From the NCBI GenBank assembly GCA_030844895.1, contig CM061229.1:126447546-126511545 (forward strand): DNA of 64,000 nt, given 5' to 3'. This DNA is from Ambrosia x helenae (taxonomy: Eukaryota > Streptophyta > Magnoliopsida > Asterales > Asteraceae). Every line of letters starts with the position of its first letter. The stretch's first letter is position 1. Made by a program: the position numbers and the translations under genes. This document shows, piece by piece, positions 35,996-46,765 of this stretch. Below the pieces are notes generated by a model that saw nothing but the letters and a program-made list of their open reading frames with translations, was not told the DNA's origin and ran no database searches.

Positions 35996-36419
35996 TGCTC
36001 CAATGCTATGGTTTCCAATGCCTATATAATATTGCCAAACAGGAAGATATGGGCGGTAGATTGAATATGATGTGTTGATGCAGTGGGGTTGCTATCTTGA
36101 TGCTTATGGCTTGTATTTTTAACTTTTGTGTGAGAATGATATTTGTTTGTGGGTTGGCGGATCTAACCCAATACCAACCTAAAGATTTGACACGGACTCG
36201 AACCTAGTAAATCGTGTTAGACATATGAACCCAAACATGACACGAATATTGACGGTGTGGTATTGACGGGTACACCACACATGTAACCTGATATTTCTTA
36301 TTTTTTTTCCCATATCGATCAACACTCTAAATTTACATTTTCGCAACAAAAAGAAATACAATTGTGTAAAAAACAATTACAATTAAATTATAAAACTTTA
36401 TGTCAATTTCTCGTAAGTA

Positions 36420-36590
36420 GGGCTGTTCAAATCGCTCGTCGTTCGTTCGAAAAATGTTTGCAAGATGCTCGCTCGATCTTTCACTCGGTTGTAAATGAGC
36501 CGATCGGATCGGTTCGGTTTGTAAATGAGCCAAGCACGAGCAAAGGTACGCTCGTCTCGGTTCGGCTCGAATAAATTTGTATTTATTTAT
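36420..36590. mobile_element. hAT-type MITE fragment
   Basis: Starts TAGGGCTGTTCAAATCGCTC and is full of GCTCG/CGAGC and GGTTCGG repeats, as in hAT MITEs. Only one end is recognisable, so it is probably truncated. Confidence 0.4.
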
Positions 36591-36769
36591 TATATATTTA
36601 ATTATAAAAATACACACAATTTATGTGTGGGCCTTGGGGGGCAAAAGTAAAGTTGCACTAGTTTTAACGTTATTTTACTAATTTCGTGAAAATAACGTTA
36701 AAAACGACGGACGGTTAATCATGCATCATGTGGTGGCGTGGATAGCCAAAAGACAAAGGGGTACATGCA

Positions 36770-36955
36770 CCGATTGGGGTTATCCCGATTGCTAAGTGTT
36801 TTGTGCCTTATGTCCAAGGCTTGATACCAAACCACATCGAGTCGGGGATCTCACTGGAAGCAGCCTCTCTATTCTTAGGGGTAGAGGTAAGGCTGTCTAC
36901 ATCTTACCCTACTCAGACCCTACCTTAGCTTTGCTATAGGTGGGATTAACTGAGT

Positions 36956-36990
<35 letters not shown>
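36770..36990 (+). mobile_element. SINE-like element with (ATG)n tail
   Basis: The body contains CATCGAGTCGGGGATCTCAC, then GGGGTAGAGGTAAGGCTGTC and CATCTTACCCTACTCAGACC, and ends GGTGGGATTAACTGAGTATG with an (ATG)n tail. That order resembles the TS-type SINEs of asterids, which end in a simple triplet tail. A truncated copy of the same tail sits at 53027-53066 within a target duplication, showing mobility. The 5' end is uncertain. Confidence 0.6.
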
Positions 36991-37004
36991 ATTGGATTTG
37001 ACTT

Positions 37005-37190
37005 AGGATACATACGGGGCACCCGGTCCTCCAGATCTACCAATCCAAGGAAAACCTAACCCCCCACCCTCTCGAAAGCACGACAGTGAATAATCAATAA
37101 AACCTGGTATCCTTCAAAACTCGAACTTGTGACTATTAGGCCCCAAATCACCTATCGTTAGGCTTTCGTACCACTCCACCAAAAAGTGTC
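37005..37190 (-). mobile_element. Second tRNA-derived SINE
   Basis: On the minus strand, an A-box-like TGGTGGAGTGGTACG and a B-box-like AGTTCGAGTTTTG lie about 60 bp apart. A body related to the SINE at 26092-26378 follows (both contain CCCACCC, GAAxGCACGA-type and ACCxGG blocks). Target duplication not resolved. Confidence 0.6.
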
Positions 37191-37435
37191 AAATAATTGA
37201 AAGTAAAAATCTGAAGTGTTGATCCATCCCATCAAATAATTTAAAGATGTGTTTTTAGTATAAAGTTGATCAAAAGGCTAGTTTGGCATGCCTAATTAGT
37301 CAAATGGGATCTTTTGATGATATTCCAAGTAAGGAATTAGAAAAATGATGGCCAAAGCCAAATATACCTCATCCTTCTAATTTTTCATCGTATGACTTTT
37401 AAAAATGTCAAATCAATGTGAACTTTCTTCTTTTA

Positions 37436-38030
37436 GACTAGATGGAGTGGGCGGGAAGGAGTGGGCGTGGAAGGGCTTTATGGGCGGAAACACCGCTACC
37501 AAGGGGCGTGGAAGAGGGCGGGGAAGAATCGACCAGCGTGGGGGGAGGAGGAAGCCACGTGGAGAAGAGTGATTGGCCGATTTTTTTTCTTTTATTTTTT
37601 TAACTTTAACCCAATATAATATTATTCTCTTCGCCCCCTTTCCCCCCTTTCACTCCTCACAATTTTCACATTTCACACGAGGCCCTACATGTGTCACATG
37701 ACGCTTCATCCCCCCTATAGTCTTAGAGAAAGAGGGGGTGAAGCGTCATGTGGCACTTGTGGGACCCATGTGGGTGGGGAAAAAATTGTAGGGAGTGGAA
37801 GGGGGGAAGAGGGGGGAAGGGAATAATATTATTGTGTGTAAGATTTAAAAAAAAAAAAAAAAAAAAAAGACAAACCAATCAAGGCCTGCCACCTGGATCC
37901 ACCCCCGCCCCACGCCAAGCAACATCTCCCCGCCCAAAGGGCTCCCGCCCTCTTCCACGCTGCCAAGGAATGGTGTTCCCGCCTGTGAAGCTCCTCCCCG
38001 CCCTCGTTTCCCGCCCTACTCCCTCCACTC
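37436..38030. mobile_element. Fold-back Tourist-like MITE
   Basis: 595 bp between TTA duplications (37433-37435, 38031-38033). The left half is almost entirely the reverse complement of the right half: outer GGAGTGGGCGGGAA arms, inner AATATTATTC and GACGCTTCATCCCCC arms. It would form one long hairpin. There is no coding; a 102-residue frame across it is a by-product of the repeat. Confidence 0.75.
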
Positions 38031-38033
38031 TTA

Positions 38034-38685
38034 GGGGTTGTTTGGTTTACCTCTGAATGGCTCATTCAGAGGTAACCTCTGAATCGGTCAGAGGTGAGTA
38101 GTGTTTTGTTGCAAAAATTTGCCCCTCTGAACTGAACCATTAAAACTGAATGGTTCAGTTTTGTATACATGTTGAATGAAAAAAAAAAGACTTTGATTAC
38201 CCTTCAAACACATCGACCGCTGTCATCTTCGTCGCCATCTCAAACACATCGACCGTCACCACCATCGCTCATTTCAGTCACCGATCTTCCGCTCATTTTA
38301 GCCCTTCCTCTGTCGTGGTTCCTCTTTGGTAATGAATCTTGAAAATCAAAATATTGAAAGAGAAGAAGATAATAAAAGAGAAAGATTCTTAAAAAAAAAG
38401 AGATAGAAAAATGAAGATGAACGTTGGTTTTGTGTGGGAGAAAGAAGAGAAAATGGTGTGGTAGGTGGGGTTGGGAGAGTGTGCAGGGATTTGTGAGAAA
38501 GAAGAGAGGTATGTGGGGTGGGGTAGGGGTAGGGGTGAGGGTAAATTAGTCATTTTATGTATTTATTAAGATGGTTAACCAAACAGCATTTTACTGGTTC
38601 AGCACTTACTGGTTCAGAGCCTCTTTTTCATTCAGACCTCTTATTGGTTCAGCACTTTCCCATTCAGAGATTGCCAAACAGCCCC
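38034..38685. mobile_element. Second Tourist-like MITE sharing a TTA with its neighbour
   Basis: Termini GGGGTTGTTTGG and reversed CCAAACAGCCCC, flanked by TTA (38031-38033 shared with the element to the left, and 38686-38688). The ends repeat CTCTGAAT/ATTCAGAG and CTGAACC blocks. The centre is unrelated AT/GA-rich filler. Confidence 0.75.
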
Positions 38686-38723
38686 TTAGTGTGAAAATGG
38701 GGAAACATTAATAAGGATCTAAC

Positions 38724-39455
38724 CAATGTTGTTAAACCCGGACCGGACCGACCGGTCGGACCGGGGATCGTGGCTCCTAACGGTCCGGTTCCATGGATAG
38801 GATCGCTTTTGCATCAGACCGCCTGGTCGAACCGGGAACCAGTGGTCGGACCGGAGAACTTCAATCCCTTCGATTTGCAGGTAATAGGTCGTCATTCACT
38901 GGTTCGTTCGTCCCTCAATCCAACCAGGCAACCCTTTGTTGTTCACTCGTTTGTCAATCCAACCAGGTAACCAGGTTCTTGAAAGAAGAATAGATAAGAG
39001 TTTAAGAAGAAGGTGAACTCCATGAGAGAAAGAGGTGGGGTTATTTCTGATTTGAAGACTTGAAGTAGGTGAATATGTTTTTGCTTTTGAAGTAGGTGAA
39101 GAGTTATGGGGGAAGGAAAACGTATCTTCTTCATAAGATTTCATGGAAAGTTGTGATGAATATAAATTGAAATTAATATAAATATAAAGTTCAATATGTA
39201 GGCATTTTTTTAATTCAAACGTAAATGTAACTTTCAATTAAATATAAGTATTATCGAAGCACAAACTATTTTATATTTGATAACTAAATTTTAGAAGTTT
39301 TATAAATATTTGGATATTTGTTTGTAATTTTTGGATTTTTAAATTAATAATAAAGTTGTCCGGTTCTTAAATCCGGTTCAACCGGGTTGAACCGGTCCGA
39401 CCAGTGAACCAATAAGGTGACCGGTTCAACGCCCGGTCCGGTTCTGAAAACATTG
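38724..39455. mobile_element. hAT MITE with GGTCCGG-rich ends
   Basis: 732 bp flanked by a perfect 8-bp duplication GATCTAAC (38716-38723, 39456-39463). Termini CAATGTTGTTAAACCCGGAC and reversed CAATGTTTTCAGAACCGGAC. The GC-rich subterminal ends (ACCGGTC, GGTTCAACC) contrast with the AT-rich centre. The frames inside are spurious. Confidence 0.85.
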
Positions 39456-39651
39456 GATCTAACAAGTTAATGGTGTACAACAAACAAAAATGAAAGGGAT
39501 ATGTTACATTTAGCCCAACCCTTAAAAAATCATGATATGTTGCCTTTAGCATAATTGTAAAATAAGCTTGGATTTCAAGTCATTAAAGCATTCGTAAGTG
39601 TCCTTATAACTATACATATTATTAACGTCAGTTTTCTTATATCGTTATCTA

Positions 39652-40715
39652 TCTATATATATAAAAGAAAACGTATATGCTGACGCGGCGTGTAATGGAG
39701 GCCTCAATCTCCCCTTGAGAGTGCCACGTGGCAACATAATTGAAAGATTTTAGTGTTTTTTAACTATTTCTTTTTTTAATTAAAAAAAAAGATAAATATA
39801 AAACCCTAAATTAAATTGAGTTATTTTAGGAAAAAAAGAATTTATAAATAAATTTAAAATTTTCTCTCTCATGTTTCCTCCCATAAATTTTAAACGTTTA
39901 TATCTTTTATATACGGGATTTTTTAAAGAAAAAAATTACACCAAATTAACGAGCGTTTTATTATCTTTCCAACGAGTACCATAGTCATATATAAAAAACG
40001 AAGAAAAATCGACTATTTTTTGTGGGGTTTCGTTCATACAGGAAAAAAACACACAAAGTGTTCATGTTATTCATTAATCATGTTTTTTTTAAACCAGGTT
40101 CTTATCTACGATGTTGAAAATCAGCCCAATCGCCATGTTATCATTGGAATTTTACTAGGTATACTTCATCAAGAGAAGTTAGTAGAAAGAATCGCGCAAC
40201 ACTGCAACACATGGTGTCACCTTATAGCAAGGTTATTTTTTTATTTATTTAATTACAAGAGTAATAATTATTACTATTAGTATTAGTATTATTAGAATGG
40301 TTATATTTTTCAACCTCGGGACGCTCCCGGAAAGAATTGATAGTTGCTAACGTGGCGTTCAATGGTGCCCTCAACCATCTCTTGATTATGCCACGTGGCA
40401 TAATGAGATGCAATGATTACAACTTTCAACTTAAGTGTTTGTTTAGTTGATTAGGTTAGGAATTATAAGAGCCATTAGAATGTGAGAAATTAAAGAGATG
40501 TGATGAGTTTTTTAATAGTTGCAGCTTACATAAGTGATTCTTTAGATGATTACTGATTAGGTTTTAGATTAGGGAATATAAGTTATTACTGATTAGAATA
40601 CTATGAACATACAATGATTGAGAGATTTTGTGGTTAGTTAACTTGAGCCATTTGCAATAAGTTATCACGTAAAATTAGATTTTTCAACCCTGAGACCCTC
40701 CGGGTAATCAGCTAG
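39652..40715 (+). mobile_element. Composite Helitron
   Basis: Starts TCTATATATATAAAAG and ends with a short hairpin (CCCTGAGACCCTCCGGG) before CAGCTAG and T. A second end-like hairpin, CCTCGGGACGCTCCCGG, lies at about 40315-40331. It is followed by sequence resembling the element's own start region (GTGCCACGTGGCA ... CATAAT). So two related Helitrons appear to be joined or nested. No Rep/helicase frame. Confidence 0.65.
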
Positions 40716-41058
40716 TTTTATATATAGATAAACTTGTATTAGTTTATTTGTACAAATAAAATGTTAAAGATTTTACTTTTTCCAAAATTGTCACAGATTT
40801 ATTAATTAGATCTGTTACTTACATCAATACTTCTTGATATAAATTTGGTGGCGCTCTTATCTTGTCCATTGTCATTCTTCCATATAGACAAACCATGGAA
40901 AATCATTGAACATACGACTTTACATCAGGCTATGGGCCTATGGCTATCCATCCTTGGAGGGACCATTGTGGGAGATTCGGCACTTGTCTTTATATAGCGT
41001 CTTGGCGTGCAAAAGAAAGTGATGTGACCCAATTATATTATATTATATCTATTATATA
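40716..41058. other. Intergenic AT-rich sequence
   Basis: No coding frame, repeat pair or recognisable element end was seen in this stretch. Confidence 0.4.
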
Positions 41059-41538
41059 GACAAAAGATCAAATACAAACAAAGTTTATCGTGCGAACATA
41101 CGAACTGAAGGGAACAAAATAAAAGTGGCGGTGGCATTTTCGTAAATAATGACCACCACTTTTTGTTTGTATAATTACTCTAGTGTATATAATTACTCTA
41201 GAGTAAAAAAGTGGCGGTGGCATTTTCGTAAATAATGACCACCACTCTTGCTGTATAATTACTCTAGTGTATATAATTACTCTAGAGTAATTACCCTAGA
41301 GTAATTATATAATTACTCTAGTTATATAACTACGCTATATAATTACTTTAGAGTAATTTTATAATTACTCTAGTTATATAATTACGCTAGAGTAATTACG
41401 CTAGTTATATAACTAGAGTAATTATATAATTACTCTAGTTATATAAAGTTTCCAATATTTACAGAAATGCCACCGCGTGTTTTTTACTTCAGTTCGTACT
41501 GTTCGTACGATAAAGCTATATGTACGTGAACTTTACTC
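41059..41538. mobile_element. TIR element with TAATTACTCTAGAGTAATTA palindrome array
   Basis: About 480 bp with inverted arms of roughly 90 bp: left contains TTTATCGTGCGAACATACGA and GTGGCGGTGGCATTTTCGTA, and the right has the same blocks reversed (41460-41538). The flanks are TATA-rich. The centre is a dense array of TCTAGAGTAATTA-type palindromes. No coding. Confidence 0.65.
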
Positions 41539-41569
41539 TATATACATTAGTTTTAAAACTTTCATGAAT

Positions 41570-42490
41570 AGTACTAACGGAGTTACTATTCAACTCCGTT
41601 AAGTTACTATTTAACTCAGTTAAGTTGCTATTTAGCTTAACGGAGTTACTATTCAACTCCGTTAGGTTGCTATTCAACTCCGTCAAGTTAGTATTTACTC
41701 TGCTTTTTTAATTTTTTTTCCTAATTCCGTTTTTTTTCCCGTTAAGTTACTATTTAACTCTATTTTTTTAAATTTTCTTCACTTAAATCTTTTAGGCTAC
41801 TACTCAATTCCGTCATGTTATTACTCAACTCAACTCAACTCAACTCCGTAAACTACTATCCAACTCCGTAAAGTTACTGTTCAAGGCCGTCAACTTACTA
41901 TTCAACTCCACTCAACGCCGTTAGGTTATTATTCAACTCCGTGAGGCTACTGTTCAACTCCGTTAGCTTAACGGAGTTACCATTCAACTACGTTAAGTAT
42001 TTAACTCCGTCAAGTTACTATTTAGCTATTTTTTTATTTTCTTTACTCAACTCCGTTAGGGTACTACTCAATTCCGTCATGGTACAACTCAACTCAACTC
42101 AACTCCGTCAACTACTATCCAAGTCCGTCAATTTACTATTCAAGGCCCCAAGTTACTATTCAACTCCACTCAACGCTGTTAGGTTACTACTCAACTCCGT
42201 TAGGCTACTATTCAACTCCGTTAGCTTAACGGTATTACTATTGAACTCCGTCAAGTTACTATTTACTCTGTTCTTTTAATTTATTTTTACCAGCAACTCC
42301 TTTTTTTCCTCCGTTAAGTTACTATTTAACTATGTCTTTTTTAATTTTCTTTACTCATCTCCGTTAGGGTACTACTCAATTCTGTCATGTTACTACTCAA
42401 CTCAACTCAACTCAACTCCGTCAACTACTATCCAACTCTGTCAAGTAACTATTCGAGACCGACAAGTTACTATTCAACTCCGTTAATTAT
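41570..42490. repeat. Decayed minisatellite, about 21-bp unit
   Basis: Repeats of the type CAACTCCGTTAGGTTACTATT, with variants and (CAACT)n stretches, for about 900 bp. A 112-residue open frame (LLFNSVRLL repeats) results from the 21-bp period and is not a gene. Confidence 0.75.
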
Positions 42491-43085
42491 TGGTTCGCCA
42501 CATCAGATCCGAAAGCCAATATTGTTGCAACTTATACACCAGTAACAAACACTGGAAAATTAAAAGCAATGTTGTTATAATACTAAAAGAAATTGTGTCG
42601 TCCTTCCACTGTTGTGCGTTACATACATAGAACTAGATAACGGTTTAACCTAGGCGCAACGCGCCGCCTCGATTACCACTAGTTTATAGAAAAACTAACA
42701 AAACTTTATTGTTAGGGGGAAGGCTCTAAGGCTATACCGTTTGGTTGCATTTTTTTCCCAACTTCCTCAAGTGTTACATCAGCGTCACCTCATTTTTCAC
42801 ATTTTCTTTCCTAAAGTTTGGAAATGGTTTCTCCCAATTCCCTCATTCCCCCTTTCTTTTTTTTTTTATTAATTTTCCTTTTTATTTAATTATATATTTT
42901 TATATTTCACAAATATTTTTTCATTAAAATAAATTAAAAAAACGTAAAAATTAAAAAAAAACCGGCAAAATTAAAAAAAAATAAATAAACTTCACTAAAT
43001 TAAAAAAGAAAAAAGAAAAAAGAAATACCAACTACAATACATAGAAACTAAAAAAAAACTTGAACAATACATAATAAAACAAAAA

Positions 43086-44383
43086 CTACGGTATTTGTCC
43101 TCCAAGCCACTTCTTTGCGATCTTGTCTTTCATCTTGATCATTACCATTTTTTCTTGCTCGGAAAGGCCCTCGAGACTTCTCCCCATCATGCTAAACTCT
43201 TCCTGTTCATGTTTTGCAAGATCATACTCGAGGCGTGCCCTATCCAATCGAAGCCTCTCTATTTCTCTCGTTGCGGCTTCTTCCTTCTCCTTTTTTTCTT
43301 TCTAACCACCTCTCCTTTTGCTTTGCCTTAAACTCGTTAAAGTTTTGAATCAAGGCATTTATTTTCTCTACCGCTTTTTCTTTCGAAGCGGAGGCCTTTC
43401 CTTTTGAGCTTGAGGCGGCTTTTTTTGTGCGGTCCCTTCCAATTGGTCGCTCCAATTCGGGAGTTGGAGCTTCATCTTCAAACTTAGGGTCGTCGTTTAT
43501 ATTTATCGTACAACGTGCATCGGACCCCCTACTATAACATCCCGAGGCGCTCGTCTTTGTTCTTTTTACTTGTGCCACTTCGTTTGGCACCATTTTCCAT
43601 TTTTCACATTTGCTCAAAATCTCATAAGGCCTCATGTACGCCCACCCCCCTTTCTTTGAGCTAAACTTCTTAAGCGCCTCTTTCAACACATTCTCGTCAC
43701 TTTGACCTGTCTTTCGATTGTTCCAACAATTTTGATAAACACCCGCAAATTGTTGGCATTTGTTGTTCATCTCCCTAAACTTCGTACTAACGGATTGGAA
43801 GGTACGATAAGGATCCCGCTGCATTAAGTTGAAAAACTGAATGCAAACATGGTTCCAAAAGCTTTCCTTTCTTTGATTTGTACCTACACGTGACAATATT
43901 TTTTTTAAAAAAACAATACATAAATATAATATTTTTTTAAAGACAATACATAAATATAATATTTTTTACACTAAATATATATTTTAAAAAAATTGTTACT
44001 TCTTATAGGGTCGGTAGACATGTTCATCCCAAGCTCGTGCTAGGGCCTCGAGCTCGACTTGACTCCAATGAATGTTATCCGTCTTACTAGTACCTCGTTC
44101 TTCTACGACACGTTTTTTCCCTTTAGTGTCTTTTTTTTGACGTTGGTTGGGTTTCGGGTATAACGTTGTCATCGGCGCCTAAGGATACAAAATCGTGTTC
44201 GGGTTGTGACTGGGGTATCACGGGGAACATTGGCATTTGTTGTTGTTGTTGCATTTGCATATGAAATTGTTGTTGTTGCATTTGCATTTGCCAAGCGTTT
44301 TGGGGTTGATTAAAACCGCCAAACGCGTATGTGGTAGGTTCGACCGGTGTAGTGGGGTATGAAAAGTTTAGAGATTGCGTCAA
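43086..44383 (-). pseudogene. Myb/SANT-like, NAM-associated-type transposon ORF1 (frameshifted)
   Basis: Exon 1 (44383 to 44000) begins with a Gln/Met-rich segment, then TDNIHWSQVELEALARAW (SANT-like) and STDPIR. A GT/AG intron leads to exon 2 at 43882, with TNQRKESFWNHVCIQFFN, W-x-Y motifs and a Lys/Glu coiled coil ending KKWLGGQIP. The family is common in plants beside PIF/Harbinger transposases. Three 1-nt frame breaks are needed for this reading: an A8 run near 44130, one near 44045, and an A7 run near 43298. The copia element is inserted about 170 bp upstream of its start. Confidence 0.65.
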
Positions 44384-44769
44384 AAGAGTAGCAGGGGTGT
44401 TTGGGAAAAAAGGGTTGTGGGTTTGAACGCCTTGGATCCCTAATTTTTTTTTTGTTTGAAGATTGATGGTTTATAAAATGTAGAAGGTTTTGGTTGTGTG
44501 GTTAAAATGTTATGGGGTTGTATGATATATAAAGTAAAAATTTTGAATTTTTTTTACTATAAGGAATGTATCATCACCATAAAGGCATTGACCATCATCT
44601 TAAAGATATTGGTCAAGACTTGACCAAGACTTGACCAAGACTTTGTCCAAGACTTGATCAAGACTTTTGTAACATTATGTAATTTCCCCAAAAAAAATTT
44701 CCTATAAATCCCCATTTTTATTCATAAAATGTGGCCAGTTCTAAATAAAACTATATATATATATATATA

Positions 44770-45239
44770 GGAAAAAGATCAATTAGGAACCAAGGTACTA
44801 GTTAGGAACTTAGGAACCAATCTGAGCCATTCATCTTTTAATCTTGATCTAAGGGTAGGATGGTAATTGAACAATTATGTTTTATATTTTAATTTAAAAA
44901 AAAAGTTTTAAAAATGGAAGTTAATAAATACACGTTTGATTCCTAAATAATAGCGGAAATCGTGGCAGTTAATACTCCTATTATCATGGCTTTTCAAACC
45001 AACATAAGATTCATTCAACATTTACGAATATTTTTTTAAACCTACAACCATCGTAAATACGATCAAGAACAAACCAGTAGCTATCATCGAAAAATAAAAA
45101 ATTCAAGAACAGGTAACTATCGATTGATCAACAATATTCCGATTCAACAACCTACATCTCGTTTCCGATCCTCTCTATACAAACAAAAATTCCCTTCATG
45201 TTTGGCGGAACACACGACGGCGATAGAAGAAACAACCAT

Positions 45240-45273
<34 letters not shown>

Positions 45274-46724
45274 CGGGGAAGAAGGATCCTGGCACCCGGT
45301 CCCTGACTGGCCGGCGCTGTGGATGACAACGATGGAAACGGTGGGTTATCCAAGTCTCCGATAAAAAGGATAAGGTGGAAGACGAACGGTGAGGGTTATC
45401 GGTGACGGGTTTCAGTGGTTACTGATGTATATATGTTGAATTTGATGGTACTATAGAATGTTTTTGTATCACTAATTGGACTTTACACTGATGTATAATT
45501 GTTGAAATATGAATATACACTGACGTATATTTGTTGAATATTATGGTACGGTACAATGTTTTTGTAGTACTAATTGGACTATACACTGATGTATAATTGT
45601 TGGAATATGATACACTGACGTATATTTGTTGAATATTATGGTACAATACAATGTTTTTGTAGTACTAATTGGACTATACACTGATAGTCCAATACACTGA
45701 TGTATAATTGTTGGAATATGAATATACACTGACGTATAGTTGTTTAATGTTATCGTACAGTAAAATGTTTTTTGTAGCAATGATTGGACTATACACCGAT
45801 GTATAATTGTTTTTGTAGTACTAATTGGACTATACACTGATGTATAATTGTTGGAATATGAATATACACTGACGTATAGTTGTTTAATGTTATCGTACAA
45901 TAAAATGTTATCGTACAGTATAATGTTTTTGTAGCAATCATTGCTACAAAAAACATTTTACTGTACGATAACATTAAACAACTATACGTCAGTGTATATT
46001 CATATTCCAACAATTATACATCAGTGTATAGATGAATGTTAGTGTATCTGTACGCTTCAACATGATCTGAATTATACATCGGTGTATACTTCCAAAAACT
46101 AAACTAATATACGACAGTGAATAATTGTATAACTCTTTGTACGTATGAAAACTGCTATAACGCAACATGATCTGAATTATACATCGGTGTATAATTCCAA
46201 AACTTTGTACGTACGAAAAAGTTTTGCACGTAAAAAAAACTGCTCTGCAAACTGAAACCCTAATTGCGAACAAAAAAAAATTAAAAAACTAAAAAAACAT
46301 TACACAAATACCTTGATTCTCTGCAAACTGAAACCCTAATTGCGATCAATCTATAACACCTCGTACGAGAAGGGTCTCGAAGGAAGGAGACGGTGGTTAG
46401 GGTTTGGAATTGGGGTCTCGCAGATAAGGATGGTGGTTCACGGTGGTGGTTTTGGTGGATCATTGTAGCGATGGTGGTGGAGATTGATGAAGATTTGGGA
46501 TTGATGAAGTTGTGTTTGATTGAGATTGATGAAGATTTGGGATATAGTTTTGATAACTGATTATCAGAATTGGGGAATATATAGGGGAGCATTTTTTTTT
46601 AAATTAAAATATAAAACATAATTGTTTAATTACCATCCTACCCTTAGATCAAGATTAAAAGATGAATGGCTCAGATTGGTTCCTAAGTTCCTAACTAGTA
46701 CCTTGGTTCCTAAATGATCTTTTT

Positions 46725-46726
<2 letters not shown>
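44770..46726. mobile_element. TIR element in (TA)n with TATACACTGATGTATA repeats
   Basis: 1957 bp with near-perfect inverted arms of about 135 bp (GGAAAAAGATCAATTAGGAA ... and the same reversed at 46590-46726, few mismatches), flanked by TA tracts. The interior 45420-46090 is made of about 110-bp units in both orientations, each with TATACACTGATGTATA or TATACACTGACGTATA. No transposase. Leader-like AGAGAG and GC-rich sequence lies at 45240-45400. Confidence 0.75.
45420..46090. repeat. Tandem and inverted repeat array inside the TIR element
   Basis: Units with TTGGACTATACACTGATGTA, AATTGTTGGAATATGAATAT and TGTTTTTGTAG blocks occur about five times in one direction. Around 45945 they flip: CAATCATTGCTACAAAAAAC faces its complement. 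Short repetitive frames on the minus strand are by-products. Confidence 0.7.

Positions 46727-46765
<39 letters not shown>

Noticed and set aside
37748..38056. 102-residue frame with a Lys run and Pro-rich tail
   Set aside because: Runs across the hairpin arms and poly(A) of a fold-back MITE.
41941..42279. 112-residue open frame with LLFNSVRLL repeats
   Set aside because: It is encoded by a 21-bp tandem repeat whose period is a multiple of three; no start context, domain or splice structure.
45419..46273. Repetitive Tyr/Thr/Ser-rich minus-strand frames (TSVYIHI repeats)
   Set aside because: By-products of the tandem and inverted repeat array in the TIR element.
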